64,000 nt of DNA from Porifericola rhodea (GTDB taxonomy: Bacteria > Bacteroidota > Bacteroidia > Cytophagales > Cyclobacteriaceae): contig NZ_CP119421.1 of the NCBI RefSeq assembly GCF_030506305.1, forward strand, positions 5,038,501 through 5,102,500, in the 5' to 3' direction. Numbering within the stretch: the first letter of the stretch is position 1; the number at the start of each line of letters is the position of its first letter. Positions 30,797-40,709 of this stretch are shown piece after piece. The notes beneath the pieces are model-generated. The model saw only the letters and a list, made by a program, of their open reading frames with translations, was not told the origin of the DNA and searched no databases. Made by a program: the position numbers and the translations under genes.

Positions 30797-33247
30797 ATGT
30801 TCCGCACCTATCTAAAATTTGCTACCCGAACTTTCTTAAAAGATAAATTTTACTCTGCGCTTAATGTCATAGGCTTGGCGCTGGGTATTGCAGTAAGCAT
30901 TATTATTCTGCTTTACCTTCAGAATGATCTTACCTACGATCAGCATCACACTAAACATCAACAGATTTATAGGTTGGTAACTAATGTAAAAGGGCCGGGA
31001 GTAGAGTTTCATACGGCTGATGCTGCTCGCGAAGTAGCTCCTATGCTGGCTGAAGAGTATCCTGAAATTCTAGCCTATGCCAGGTTTGTCCGTATGGGTC
31101 GCACCTTGGTAAACCTTGCCGCGGGAGACAATGAGAAGATGTTTAACGAAGAAAAGTGGTACCACGCTGATTCCAGTGTTTTTGAAGTATTCACTCACCC
31201 ATTTATTGAAGGCAACCCAAAAACAGCACTTAAAGAAAAAAATAGTCTCGTACTCACCAAATCGCTGGCCCGTAAATACTTCGGGGAGGCAGAAGCTTTA
31301 GGTAAAAATCTACTCTTGCATGAATCTAAAGAGAGCTACACAGTAACCGGAGTAATTGAAGATTTAGCGGATAACTCTCACTTTAAATTTAATGCACTGG
31401 CCTCTCATATAGGAGAGAGACAATGGGCCATGAGAGACGGCGAATTTAATTCTGAGGTAATCTGGAACCCAGATGCTGCCACTTACCTGCTTTTTCCTGA
31501 AGGCTATACTCCTGAAGAATTTTTTGCCAAGCTTCCACCTTTTCATACTAAGTATATCCAACCGTTTGGCGATCAGGTAGAGAGTGAGCTCTGGTATTAT
31601 CTGGAGCCTTTAGCAGATGTCCATTTCCATTCCGTACAGGATTTTGACCATCCTCAGGGTAATATCGCTTATGTCTATGCTTTTGGGGGCATTGGCTTAT
31701 TCATTCTGCTGCTGGCCTGTATCAATTATATGAATATGGCAACAGCGCGCTCGGCACAAAGAGTAAAAGAAATTGGTATACGTAAAGTAATGGGTTCTAG
31801 CAGAAATGCACTTATTCTCTCTTTTCTAGGTGAGTCTATGCTGCTTTCCATATTAGCGCTCTTTCTTGCTTTAGGCATAGTAATGATAGTGCTGTACGCG
31901 ACTCCCTTTAATGATCTGATAGAAAAACAGCTTAGTCTTAACCTTTTAGAGAACCCTCTTTTGTTAGGAGGCACCTTAGTGCTTACACTATTTATGGGAA
32001 TAGTCTCCGGCCTCTACCCTGCCTTTTATCTGCCTTCCTTGTCTGCTACGCAATCACTTAAGGGTGCATATAAAGCCAGTACAGCCGGCATTGCCCTTCG
32101 CAAGTCATTGGTAGTTTTTCAGTTTACTATCTCTATAGCAGTAGTTATCTGTACCCTGCTTATGCACGATCAGATCAGCTATGTACGTAACCAGGATTTA
32201 GGTTTTAACCGTGAGCACCTACTTCTTATATCTATACAAGATACCCTCGTACAGAAGCAGTTGCCGTACATCAAAAATGAGATGGAACAACATACCGGTA
32301 TTATTAACACTACTGTTTCTTATAGTGTGCCCGGTGTAAATGTTGGTAATCAGGTTTTTAATGTAGAAGTTGATAGCCAGCTTACTACACAGGCATTCCG
32401 TACCTTCTTTGTCGGAGAAAATTATCTTGAAACCATGAACATTCCCCTACTGGCAGGTAGAAATTTTAATGTTGGTTTTGCCGGAGATCTGGATGGACAA
32501 TCCTTTATGATTAATGAAGCTGCAGCTAAAGAGTTAGGCTGGTACAAACCTGAGCAGGAAGGAGCTCGTCTGGAAGATGCCCTGCAAGGCAGATTAAAGT
32601 TTTTTCACGGAGAAAACCTGGGTAATGTTGTAGGTATAGTTCAGGACTTTAACGTAAGTTCTCTTCACAATGCTATTGAACCTACCATTATTATTCCATT
32701 GAGCCAGCCCAGTGGCGTTTTTTATGCACGTCTCAAAGGTGAAAACATAGCCGAAACTATGAATTTTATTAAAAGCAGGTGGTCAGCCTACGATCCAAAC
32801 CACCCTTTGGAATACAGGTTTCTGGACGAAAGCTTTGATGAGCTGTATCGTGCTGACGAAAGGAAGAGTGCATTGATCTCTATCTTATCTGGAATATGTC
32901 TCTTTATATCTCTGCTAGGTATACTTGGCTTATCAGCATTTACTGCGGAGCAGCGCACCAAAGAAATAGGCGTACGCAAAGTTTTAGGAGCTTCTGTTCC
33001 CCATATTGTCTACTTACTGTTTAAAGATGTGATGGTATTAATCATAGTTGCTTCAGTAATTGCTGCTCCTATTGCGTACCTACTCATAGATCAATGGTTG
33101 CAGGATTTTGCCTATCGAGTAAATATAAATGCCCTGCTTTTTGTGCTTGCCAGCATAGCAGCCCTTATCATTGCATTTGCAACTATGAGTTTTCATTCTT
33201 TGAAAACCGCCAGTATTAACCCAGTATTGAGCTTAAGATATGAATAG
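30797..33247 (+). CDS. FtsX/MacB-type ABC transporter permease, 816 aa
   Basis: Two copies of the arrangement periplasmic MacB_PCD domain plus FtsX membrane domain. A first helix (about 20-42, VIGLALGIAVSIIILLYL) is followed by a large periplasmic part, three helices (about 285-400), a second helix at about 435, a second periplasmic part and the last three helices (about 690-800). The family marks ERVKEIGIRKVMGSS and QRTKEIGVRKVLGAS are seen. This duplicated form is typical of Bacteroidota. The ATPase partner is not adjacent. Role: export or signalling linked to envelope; substrate unknown. Confidence 0.92.
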   Translation: MFRTYLKFATRTFLKDKFYSALNVIGLALGIAVSIIILLYLQNDLTYDQHHTKHQQIYRLVTNVKGPGVEFHTADAAREVAPMLAEEYPEILAYARFVRMGRTLVNLAAGDNEKMFNEEKWYHADSSVFEVFTHPFIEGNPKTALKEKNSLVLTKSLARKYFGEAEALGKNLLLHESKESYTVTGVIEDLADNSHFKFNALASHIGERQWAMRDGEFNSEVIWNPDAATYLLFPEGYTPEEFFAKLPPFHTKYIQPFGDQVESELWYYLEPLADVHFHSVQDFDHPQGNIAYVYAFGGIGLFILLLACINYMNMATARSAQRVKEIGIRKVMGSSRNALILSFLGESMLLSILALFLALGIVMIVLYATPFNDLIEKQLSLNLLENPLLLGGTLVLTLFMGIVSGLYPAFYLPSLSATQSLKGAYKASTAGIALRKSLVVFQFTISIAVVICTLLMHDQISYVRNQDLGFNREHLLLISIQDTLVQKQLPYIKNEMEQHTGIINTTVSYSVPGVNVGNQVFNVEVDSQLTTQAFRTFFVGENYLETMNIPLLAGRNFNVGFAGDLDGQSFMINEAAAKELGWYKPEQEGARLEDALQGRLKFFHGENLGNVVGIVQDFNVSSLHNAIEPTIIIPLSQPSGVFYARLKGENIAETMNFIKSRWSAYDPNHPLEYRFLDESFDELYRADERKSALISILSGICLFISLLGILGLSAFTAEQRTKEIGVRKVLGASVPHIVYLLFKDVMVLIIVASVIAAPIAYLLIDQWLQDFAYRVNINALLFVLASIAALIIAFATMSFHSLKTASINPVLSLRYE

Positions 33248-33707
33248 CATTGAAGAAAAGTACACGTATCAGCTACAGATAGCCAGCCTGCACGACTTTA
33301 CAGAAATTGTGGAAGTTTGGGAGGCTTCGGTTAGAGCTACGCACCATTTTCTAAAAGAAGAAGACATCCTATACTTTAAACCTCTGATTCTCAACGAGTA
33401 TCTGGAAGCTGTTGATTTATGGAAGGCTTTGGACGATAAAAATAGGATTGTGGGATTCTTGGGCACCTCTGAAGATAGTATTGAAATGCTATTTGTACAT
33501 CCTGATCATAGAGGTAAAGGAGCTGGAAAAATGCTTATCAAACACGCTATTCAGCAATTAAATACACGTTTTGTAGATGTAAATGAGCAGAACGAGCAGG
33601 CAGTAGGCTTTTACAAAAAGATGGGCTTCGTTACTGTCAATCGTTCAGAAAAAGATGGTACAGGTAAGCCCTACCCCATTTTGCATATGGAGTTAAAGCA
33701 GTCCTAG
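33240..33707 (+). CDS. GNAT-family N-acetyltransferase, 155 aa
   Basis: Contains the acetyl-CoA binding motif A of the GNAT fold (IEMLFVHPDHRGKGAGKMLI, Q/R-x-x-G-x-G/A) and the motif B region NEQNEQAVGFYKKMGF. It resembles the YjaB-type subgroup of small-molecule or protein acetyltransferases. The start codon lies 8 bases inside the end of the permease gene, so translation is probably coupled. Acceptor substrate unknown. Confidence 0.88.
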   Translation: MNSIEEKYTYQLQIASLHDFTEIVEVWEASVRATHHFLKEEDILYFKPLILNEYLEAVDLWKALDDKNRIVGFLGTSEDSIEMLFVHPDHRGKGAGKMLIKHAIQQLNTRFVDVNEQNEQAVGFYKKMGFVTVNRSEKDGTGKPYPILHMELKQS

Positions 33708-33725
33708 CTTCAACTCCCTACAGTA

Positions 33726-34697
33726 TCAGTCTGCGCAAAAGTTAAATTCCGGATAATTATCAGGACACGCATCCTGCCCTGTGTCAAAATAAACATGTAG
33801 CTGACGCTGCTTATCGCTCAGTACGTCATGATACAAGAAATCCGTCATTTCAGAAGTATTATTATGTAATGGTTTGCCCGCCCATTCATGCTTGCCCTGG
33901 CAGGCTGTCACCAGATAGTAAGGCTTGCCCAGTACTTTCAAACGCTCAGCAATTGCGTTGCCACCATAAAGAGGAAGATATCCCGGGTCGCTCACCTGGC
34001 AATAGTGATGAGGAGCTACACCATAGGGCACCAGATTATCGCAGGTGCCATGAAAAAGCTGCGTAGGAATAGCACTTTCCTTACTGATCCAGTCCAGAGA
34101 AACCAGAGCTCCGGCCATACTTATTAGTCCGGCATAGCTAAAATCATCAGAAATAATTTGTCCAGACTCATCTTTACGGGTATCTGACCAATAGCCAGCA
34201 TGTAGTATGGCTTCTGCTCCGGCGCTGCTTCCTAATAACACAACTTTGTCAGACGCTATCTTAAATTTGTCTTTTTCCTTGAGCATAAAATGTGTCGCAC
34301 GATTAATGTCCTGACCGGTAAGCTTAAAAGTTTCTATTTTGTTAGGTGCTGGCTGCTCACAACTGAAAGACTGTCCTTTCATTACCAGCGTATAGCTCAT
34401 ACTTGCCACTACATAGCCTTTGGCAGCCATTCTGCGGCAAAACTTTTTGATACCATCAGTATCTCTTCTTCCTCCGGAGAAACCTCCTCCGTGAACGTAC
34501 AATAAAAGCGGGCGCGCCTCTTCATTGTCTCCCTGAGGTTGATATACATCTAGCTGAAGTGTCTCATTTTCTTTTTCAAAATAAGTGTGTGTAGACTCAT
34601 CTACTTCTTTAAAAACATCATCTATAAAACGCTCTTGTGCACATAGTTCTGAGGAAAGCAGGATGATGCCGCAAAGCATCAAAAAAATATTTTTCAT
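33726..34697 (-). CDS. Secreted alpha/beta hydrolase (esterase/lipase-like), 323 aa
   Basis: ATG 34,697 gives a signal peptide (MKNIFLMLCGIILLSSELCAQ). The oxyanion motif HGGGFSGG and the nucleophile elbow GSSAGAEA (Ser in GxSxG) are clear; a C-terminal His in GKHEWAG is a likely triad member. This is the BD-FAE/hormone-sensitive-lipase-like branch of exported carboxylesterases. The mature enzyme is probably periplasmic. The gene converges with the GNAT gene and has no operon partner. Substrate could be an acylated sugar or a simple ester. Confidence 0.85.
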   Translation of the reverse strand: MKNIFLMLCGIILLSSELCAQERFIDDVFKEVDESTHTYFEKENETLQLDVYQPQGDNEEARPLLLYVHGGGFSGGRRDTDGIKKFCRRMAAKGYVVASMSYTLVMKGQSFSCEQPAPNKIETFKLTGQDINRATHFMLKEKDKFKIASDKVVLLGSSAGAEAILHAGYWSDTRKDESGQIISDDFSYAGLISMAGALVSLDWISKESAIPTQLFHGTCDNLVPYGVAPHHYCQVSDPGYLPLYGGNAIAERLKVLGKPYYLVTACQGKHEWAGKPLHNNTSEMTDFLYHDVLSDKQRQLHVYFDTGQDACPDNYPEFNFCAD

Positions 34698-34848
34698 TAA
34701 ATAGTTGGTTAGGTTATTTGGCAAAATAAATAAAAGAGTGGGCTAGCCCAAGACAATACGAAGGAATCGACAGTAGAAACCCAAGCAGTAAGCAAGTTTA
34801 CAATTACAGTCCTTAAGCTATATATTTACCTTCTGAATAAACGAGACC

Positions 34849-35553
34849 ATGAACAAGCCAAAAATTATTGCCTTTGATGCGGATGACACCCTTTGGGTAA
34901 ACGAAACTATATTTACGAACACGCAGGAAAAATGTAAAGCACTGCTTTCTACGCATATACAGCCAAAATATATAGAAGATAAATTATATGAGGTAGAGAG
35001 GCGCAATCTCAGGCATTTTGGCTATGGCATTAAAGGCTTTATGCTGTCAATGATAGAGACTGCTATTGAGCTCTCTGAACATAAGATAAGTGCCGCTGAG
35101 ATTCAGCAAATTATAGACCTGGGCAAAGAAATGATAGCGCATCCGGTAAAGCTCATGGATCGGGTAGAAGATACACTACGTATTCTCTCAGAAGATTATG
35201 AGCTCATGATTATTACTAAAGGAGACCTCTTTGACCAGGAAAGTAAGATTGCCCGCTCTGGTATTGCCGATTTTTTTGAGCATATAGAAATTATTAGTGA
35301 AAAAGATAAATCTAGCTATCGGCAGCTTATGCTAAGAAATGGCATAGATATTAAAGATATGTTGATGGTAGGTAATTCTCTAAAGTCCGATGTTCTTCCT
35401 ATTTGCGAACTGGGAGGCAGGGCGATACACATACCCTTCCATACCACATGGGTACTGGAGCAGGTGGCAGACCACAATCTCTCTCATGTACAATATGATG
35501 TACTGGAGAATATCTACCAACTACCACAATACCTGAAAGCCAACTACTCCTAA
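34849..35553 (+). CDS. HAD-superfamily hydrolase, 234 aa
   Basis: Motif I is FDADDTLW (nucleophile and acid Asp), motif II IITKGD, motif III a Lys in SEKDKSSY, motif IV VGNSLKSDV. A helical cap (about 20-95) lies between motifs I and II, making it a class C1 phosphatase-like member. Cytoplasmic. Likely a small-phosphate phosphatase; no specific substrate can be read. Converges with the EEP gene. Confidence 0.88.
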   Translation: MNKPKIIAFDADDTLWVNETIFTNTQEKCKALLSTHIQPKYIEDKLYEVERRNLRHFGYGIKGFMLSMIETAIELSEHKISAAEIQQIIDLGKEMIAHPVKLMDRVEDTLRILSEDYELMIITKGDLFDQESKIARSGIADFFEHIEIISEKDKSSYRQLMLRNGIDIKDMLMVGNSLKSDVLPICELGGRAIHIPFHTTWVLEQVADHNLSHVQYDVLENIYQLPQYLKANYS

Positions 35554-35568
35554 AGCATAGAGTGGGTG

Positions 35569-36660
35569 CTAAGAACTATAACTGGTAGCTGAAACCTTAT
35601 TAATAGGCTCCGCTTTTTCTATTTTTTCTTCTGCCCACTCTTCTTCATCCTTTTCGGCCTCCAGTTCTTCCTGCAAACCTTCGGCACGTGGTTCGTAGTG
35701 CAGCTCAGTGTAGATTGGAAAATGATCAGAACCGATGTGTGGCAATCGCTGAATTTTAACTAAGGTAAAATCATCAGAATGAAAAACATGGTCAAGGGGC
35801 CAGCGTAATACAGGAATAGAAGCATGGAAAGTATTAAAAAAGCCTCGCCCAATTCTGGGGTCCATTAAACCACTGATCTTCTGAAAAAGCTTAGTAGTAC
35901 GTGACCAGGCCACGTCATTTAGGTCACCGATTACAATAGCTGTCTGGTCTTGCCCCTCTATCTCTTTACCCACGAGCAGTAATTCGGCATCGCGATTGGT
36001 AGAAGTATCCCTTTCAGTAGGACTAGGTGGCGTAGGGTGCAGACAGTACAATCTCACCTTTTTGCCAGATGGTAACTTCATCCAGGTTCGTATAGAAGGA
36101 ATCTCCTCCTCTACCAAATGTCTTACTTCCGCATCTATTAGCTCTAATTTAGAGTAAAGATGCATACCGTAGAGATTATCTAAAGGAATTTTAACGGTAT
36201 AAGGATACTCCTCTTCCAACTCGCTGAGTGCCTCCTCCCATTTTTTGTCTGTTTCCAAAGTAAGTAATATATCAGGCTTCATCTGCTTTACTACCTTTAG
36301 CAGTTTATGATACTTACGATTGGTTGTCAGCACATTACTTACCATGATTGAACAGCTGTCATCAGAATTTTTTCCTTTAAAGCGGATCACCTGTTTGGAA
36401 GCTAATGGGGTATATGGAAAAATTCTTATTCCCTGATAAAGCAGGCAAAATGATAATAAAATGATGGCTCCTACATGCCAGTAAGCATCATATGCGAAGG
36501 TGAGTGCTAAACCTAGCAATGCTACTACTGCCAAAAAAACGATCTGCACCCTAGGAAAATCAAAGACTCTTATCCACCATTGATCAAAACGTAGTAGTGA
36601 AGCCAGAGTAGCAATAATTGGAATGGAAGCAAAGACCAGGAATACAATTTGTAAAACCAT
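35569..36660 (-). CDS. Membrane-anchored endonuclease/exonuclease/phosphatase-family protein, 363 aa
   Basis: Three N-terminal membrane helices (about 2-20, 35-53, 60-80) precede an EEP domain with the signature residues: MVSNVL (Asn), LTLETDKKW (Glu), CLHPTPPSP (His), IGDLNDVAWS (Asp-x-Asn) and the closing IGSDHFPI (Asp-His). This is the architecture of the common bacterial EEP membrane family. The C-terminus is Glu-rich. The activity (nuclease or lipid phosphatase) is unknown; the active site would lie outside the cytoplasm if the helices are arranged as usual. Confidence 0.87.
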   Translation of the reverse strand: MVLQIVFLVFASIPIIATLASLLRFDQWWIRVFDFPRVQIVFLAVVALLGLALTFAYDAYWHVGAIILLSFCLLYQGIRIFPYTPLASKQVIRFKGKNSDDSCSIMVSNVLTTNRKYHKLLKVVKQMKPDILLTLETDKKWEEALSELEEEYPYTVKIPLDNLYGMHLYSKLELIDAEVRHLVEEEIPSIRTWMKLPSGKKVRLYCLHPTPPSPTERDTSTNRDAELLLVGKEIEGQDQTAIVIGDLNDVAWSRTTKLFQKISGLMDPRIGRGFFNTFHASIPVLRWPLDHVFHSDDFTLVKIQRLPHIGSDHFPIYTELHYEPRAEGLQEELEAEKDEEEWAEEKIEKAEPINKVSATSYSS

Positions 36661-36955
36661 TATAGACTTGTTTATGCAGAATTACTGCTATTGCTTGTTT
36701 AAAAAAGTTGAGTTTAAGCAAAAGAAAAGTTAGTACGTTTTGTACTTGATTTTGGTATAGTACTATATACCTATAACAAAGGAAGCAATTTTGTTTTCAA
36801 ATCAGGTTAATATGAGGTTAATTTTTTAATGCTTGTTTAAATTTTACAGGCAGGGGCTACTATTCTCAAGCATAATCATGATCTACTCCTATTTTTTGAA
36901 TGAACTTGCTTAGCTTGCTGCTAATTCTAGCTAACCGATCAAAATCATACCGAAT
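36661..36955. promoter_or_regulatory. Divergent intergenic region with two dyads
   Basis: Between the EEP gene (minus) and the SDR gene (plus). AGTAC/GTACT (36,732-36,736 and 36,742-36,746) and GGTATA/TATACC (36,754-36,759 and 36,766-36,771) lie side by side. They could be operator half-sites. No gene is seen. Confidence 0.3.
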
Positions 36956-37747
36956 ATGGATTTACAACTTCAGGATAAAGTAGCACTTATTACCGGAGGT
37001 AGTAAAGGAATTGGCCTTGCCGTTGCCGAAGCACTGGCAAAAGAAGGTGTTCATTTGCTGCTTTGTGCTAGAGATGCTCAGCAATTAAAAAAAGCTGAGC
37101 AGCACCTTGAGCAATATAATGTAAAGTTGTTTTCTTTTGTAGCTGATGTTACTCAGGCTGAAGAGGTGGATAAACTTGTAGCATTTTCCCTTCAAAAGTT
37201 TGATACCATAGACATATTAATTAATAATGCAGGAGCAGGTACTAACGAAAAAATAGCTGATGCCCCAGACGAAAAATGGTACTACTACTGGGATCTGCAT
37301 GTAATGGCCGCAATTCGCTTAAGCCGGGCCCTGATTCCTTCCATGAAGGAAAATGGTGGGGGTATCATCATTAATAATTCTTCAATTTGTGCTCGCCAGC
37401 CCATTGGCTATGAACCTATATACAATACGACCAAAGCTGCGCTGAGTATGTTTAGTAAGTGCCTGGCCCATGAAGTAATTAAGGACAACATACGTGTAAA
37501 TGCCATTAACCCCGGTCTCATACTTACTGAAGCCTGGGAACAGGCAGCAAAAGAAGAAAGCCAAAAGCAGGGAATACAACCAGAGGAGTTTCTTAATAAA
37601 ATAGCACAGGAAAATACGCCTATAGGCAGATTTGCGACTACACAGGAGTTGGCAAACTTCTTTGTATTTATGTGCTCTCCCCTTTCTAGCTACTGCGTTG
37701 GCGGCAGCTATTATGTAGATGGGGGCTGGCTCAAAGTAAGCACTTAA
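36956..37747 (+). CDS. Short-chain dehydrogenase/reductase, 263 aa
   Basis: Classical SDR: cofactor motif TGGSKGIGLAVAEAL (TGxxxGxG, about residues 13-20), NNAG (about 90), catalytic Ser in NNSSICA and Tyr-x-x-x-Lys in YNTTKAAL, and the C-terminal GGSYYVDGGW typical of FabG-like members. Cytoplasmic NAD(P)-dependent oxidoreductase; substrate unknown. Followed after 57 bases by the SRPBCC gene, so possibly co-transcribed. Confidence 0.9.
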   Translation: MDLQLQDKVALITGGSKGIGLAVAEALAKEGVHLLLCARDAQQLKKAEQHLEQYNVKLFSFVADVTQAEEVDKLVAFSLQKFDTIDILINNAGAGTNEKIADAPDEKWYYYWDLHVMAAIRLSRALIPSMKENGGGIIINNSSICARQPIGYEPIYNTTKAALSMFSKCLAHEVIKDNIRVNAINPGLILTEAWEQAAKEESQKQGIQPEEFLNKIAQENTPIGRFATTQELANFFVFMCSPLSSYCVGGSYYVDGGWLKVST

Positions 37748-37804
37748 CCCATGCTATTACTCTGAATAATGTGTATATTCATTGCACACCATACCTTAAG
37801 ACCT

Positions 37805-38269
37805 ATGAAGTACGAAAACCAGATAGAAATTGACTTGCCCCGTCAGCAGTTGGTAAAGTTATTTAGCAATCCTGAATACTACCCCAGATGGCAAAAAGGT
37901 TTAACACTTTATGAAACGATTAAAGGTGAGCAGGGAATGCCGGGCGCTCATTCCAGACTCAAGTTTAAGACTGGTAAAAGAGAAATGAACATGGTGGAGA
38001 CAATTATAGAAAACCACTTACCTGACAAATATACTGTGACTTATGAAACCTCCTCGGTACACAACTTGCAAAGCAGTATGTTTAAAGAACTCTCGCCTGG
38101 CAAAACTTTATATCATACCTACAATGAGTTTAAATTTAGCGGATTTATGAAAATTTTTGGATGGTTGATGCCCGGAGCTTTTAAAAAGCAAACTCAAAAG
38201 TATTTAGAACAATTTAAAGCATTTGCTGAAGAAGAGAGCCACTTACATAGCACGCAGGCACCTACATAA
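37805..38269 (+). CDS. SRPBCC-family (START/AHSA1-like) protein, 154 aa
   Basis: The start at ATG 37,805 (MKYENQIEIDLPRQQLVKLF) fits the family; the longer frame from 37,769 adds an unsupported leader. The strand pattern and the NPEYYPRWQKGL segment match polyketide-cyclase-like SRPBCC proteins with a hydrophobic ligand pocket. No signal peptide. The stop overlaps the start of the next gene by one base (TAATG), so the two are translationally coupled. Ligand unknown. Confidence 0.82.
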   Translation: MKYENQIEIDLPRQQLVKLFSNPEYYPRWQKGLTLYETIKGEQGMPGAHSRLKFKTGKREMNMVETIIENHLPDKYTVTYETSSVHNLQSSMFKELSPGKTLYHTYNEFKFSGFMKIFGWLMPGAFKKQTQKYLEQFKAFAEEESHLHSTQAPT

Positions 38270-39450
38270 TGTCCGGCTTGGTAAAAACTCTTTCCATGCC
38301 TGTTTTTTTTTATCGTTCACTATGGCCATTAGTTATCGCTCTAGTGACAGTATCGGTCTGTATGGCACAACTTACTAACCCCAGAAACATTCCCTACCGC
38401 TGGCAAACAGATACCACGAAAAAAAATATTGAATTAGAAGAGCTAAAGGTAGCCGTACCCAAAGGTGCTTTCCCTAAGATTGACTACCCCAGATTTCTAA
38501 GCAAGACTGAAGCCGAAAACATGTTTTTGGCGGAAGAGCCGGTAATTGCCGTAGCAATTAAGGGCCATGCCAAAGCCTACCCACTGAGCATACTAACAGT
38601 ACACGAGATTTCTAATGATACGCTCAACGGAGAAGCCATACTACTTACCTATTGCCCACTTTGTAATTCTGGAATTGTCTACCACAGAGCTGTACAGATA
38701 AACGGCAAAAGCTTAGTGTTAGAATTTGAAGTCTCCGGCATGCTCAGAAATAGTGATATGATTATGTACGACCGAAAAACTGAATCATGGTGGCAGCAGC
38801 TTACAGGAGAAGCTCTGGTAGGAGAACTAACAGATGCTTCCCTAAATGTCATACCTTCAATGATAATTTCAGTAGAAGCATTTTTTGAGGGCTACCCTAA
38901 TGGTAAAATACTTTCAAAGATGAATGGCGACTTAAGAGCACAAAAGCAATACGGAAAAAACTATTATGAGCAATACGATAACGAAAATGCTCTCCCATAT
39001 GCTATGTTTTTTGCGCATGATAAAATAGATCAAAGGCTTAAACCTATGGAGAGAGTAGTAGAAATTAAAGGGCGATATAGCTATAAAATATACCCTTTCA
39101 AGCTCTTTGCTCATGAAGGCGTCATTCAAGATAATCATGAGGGCTTAGAAGTACTTATCTTTTACCGTAAGGGAGCACTTTCGGTAGTAGACCATCAAGA
39201 GATTGCTCACTCCAAAGACATTGGTATGGCTACTGTGTTTGATGCACGCCTAAATGGAAAAAAGCTAAAATTTGTTAAAAAAGGCGACTTTTTTATAGAT
39301 GACGGAACGCACTCCAGATGGACCATTGCTGGCAAATGTATTGCGGGCTCCATGAAAGGAGAGCAACTAAATATGATTCCTCATACAAATCATTTTGCTT
39401 TTGCGAGTCTGTCTTTTTTTCCTGACGCAAAAATATATACCGGAAAATAG
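38269..39450 (+). CDS. DUF3179-domain protein, 393 aa
   Basis: N-terminal signal-like hydrophobic segment (about 10-32) followed by the DUF3179 domain: FLSKTEAENMFLAEEPVIAV, YPLSILTVHEISND, and the conserved Cys pair TYCPLCNSGIVY. About 390 residues, normal for the family. The domain is known only by sequence; the conserved cysteines and nearby His suggest metal or redox use. Probably periplasmic. Coupled to the SRPBCC gene by a one-base overlap. Confidence 0.87.
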   Translation: MSGLVKTLSMPVFFYRSLWPLVIALVTVSVCMAQLTNPRNIPYRWQTDTTKKNIELEELKVAVPKGAFPKIDYPRFLSKTEAENMFLAEEPVIAVAIKGHAKAYPLSILTVHEISNDTLNGEAILLTYCPLCNSGIVYHRAVQINGKSLVLEFEVSGMLRNSDMIMYDRKTESWWQQLTGEALVGELTDASLNVIPSMIISVEAFFEGYPNGKILSKMNGDLRAQKQYGKNYYEQYDNENALPYAMFFAHDKIDQRLKPMERVVEIKGRYSYKIYPFKLFAHEGVIQDNHEGLEVLIFYRKGALSVVDHQEIAHSKDIGMATVFDARLNGKKLKFVKKGDFFIDDGTHSRWTIAGKCIAGSMKGEQLNMIPHTNHFAFASLSFFPDAKIYTGK

Positions 39451-39737
39451 CATAAATGCACAGATACCTACTTTTCTATTTGCTTCGCCACCTCAGCCCG
39501 AAGTTTTTGATAATGAATAGTTTAGGCCATGCTGGAAGTAATCCTAACTAATAAAAAACAACAGAACATAACCACCTATTAATAATAATTAACAACATAT
39601 TTATTCTGATAAATTATAATTTATCAGAATTTTGACATTAATTTACCTGACATATACAGAATTTACACAAAGTAACTATTCAAAATTCAAAGAATAGTCA
39701 GATTTATTAACACTCAAAAAGAAACCAGTACTCGTAT

Positions 39738-40388
39738 ATGGTAAGACTACTATTAGTGGATGATCATAATGTAGTAAGAGACGGACTCAAGTTACTACTG
39801 GAAAATGAATCAGACATTAATGTGATAGGAGAAGCTGAAAATGGTCGCGAAGCCATTACAAAAATTACCATCCTTCAGCCCGATATTGTTTTACTGGATA
39901 TTAGAATGCCCCGCCTGGATGGGTTAGAAACTTTGCATGAAATTAACAAACAGCAACTTTCTACTCGTGCGCTGGTACTTTCAATGTACGCACAGGAAGA
40001 CTACGTATTACGCTCTGCTAAAGCCGGAGCATCGGGTTACCTATTAAAAAGTGCTTCACGAGACGAATTACTTACTGCCATCAGAACTGTTAGCCGGGGA
40101 AACAGATACTTTAGCGGTAGCGTTTCCGGTGCATTGGTAGAACAATATCTTGAGCAAAGCAGGCACCTTACCAGCATGCCTAAATACCAGCTTCTTACCA
40201 ATAAAGAGAAAAGCATACTAGACCTGATCCTACAAGGACAAAGTAATCACCAGATAGCTAAGCGCTACAACAACAGCATTAGAACTATAGAAACCCACCG
40301 CTTTAAAATCATGAAAAAGATGGGAGTACACAAATCCAAAGACATGATTAAGAAAGCTATAGAAGAAGGTTGGCACCTAGCCTGCTAA
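39738..40388 (+). CDS. NarL/LuxR-type response regulator, 216 aa
   Basis: Receiver domain (1-120) with the acidic pair Asp-Asp (LLLVDDHN), phospho-acceptor Asp in IVLLDIRMPRLDG (about residue 54), and the conserved Lys (YLLKSASRDE). A C-terminal LuxR-type helix-turn-helix follows (LTNKEKSILDLILQG, NNSIRTIETHRFKIMKKM). No histidine kinase gene is adjacent, so it is an orphan here. It lies upstream of the ammonium transporter gene, with 320 bases between carrying repeated palindrome-like boxes that it might bind. Confidence 0.93.
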   Translation: MVRLLLVDDHNVVRDGLKLLLENESDINVIGEAENGREAITKITILQPDIVLLDIRMPRLDGLETLHEINKQQLSTRALVLSMYAQEDYVLRSAKAGASGYLLKSASRDELLTAIRTVSRGNRYFSGSVSGALVEQYLEQSRHLTSMPKYQLLTNKEKSILDLILQGQSNHQIAKRYNNSIRTIETHRFKIMKKMGVHKSKDMIKKAIEEGWHLAC

Positions 40389-40709
40389 GCAGTATGCAAT
40401 ATCCTACTTTTTAGAATTTTATTCTGATTTTTCAGTTTATCTAGAATATTTTTTCTGCGTAAAATAATTTTTACAATATCTTCAATAAACTATAGAAAAA
40501 GAGACAACTTTTTCAATACACATTTCATTAACTTATTACAAATCAAAATTTTATAATATACACCATCATTTATACGTAATTTTATACGTAAATTATGATA
40601 TGAAACCATAAATTATTACGTATACTATTTGCGTAACAATTAAAAATCTGCTTACTTCATATCAGCAAAACAAAATTTTGCATTATTACAACTCACCTTA
40701 CTATCTACT
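40389..40709 (+). promoter_or_regulatory. AT-rich upstream region of amt with repeated TATACGTAA boxes
   Basis: TATACGTAA occurs at 40,571-40,579 and 40,583-40,591 (12-base spacing) and inverted as TTACGTATA at 40,616-40,624; each contains the palindrome TACGTA. The rest is AT-rich with no gene. Three copies within 55 bases, about 85 bases upstream of the transporter start codon, suggest an operator for nitrogen control or for the upstream response regulator. Confidence 0.5.
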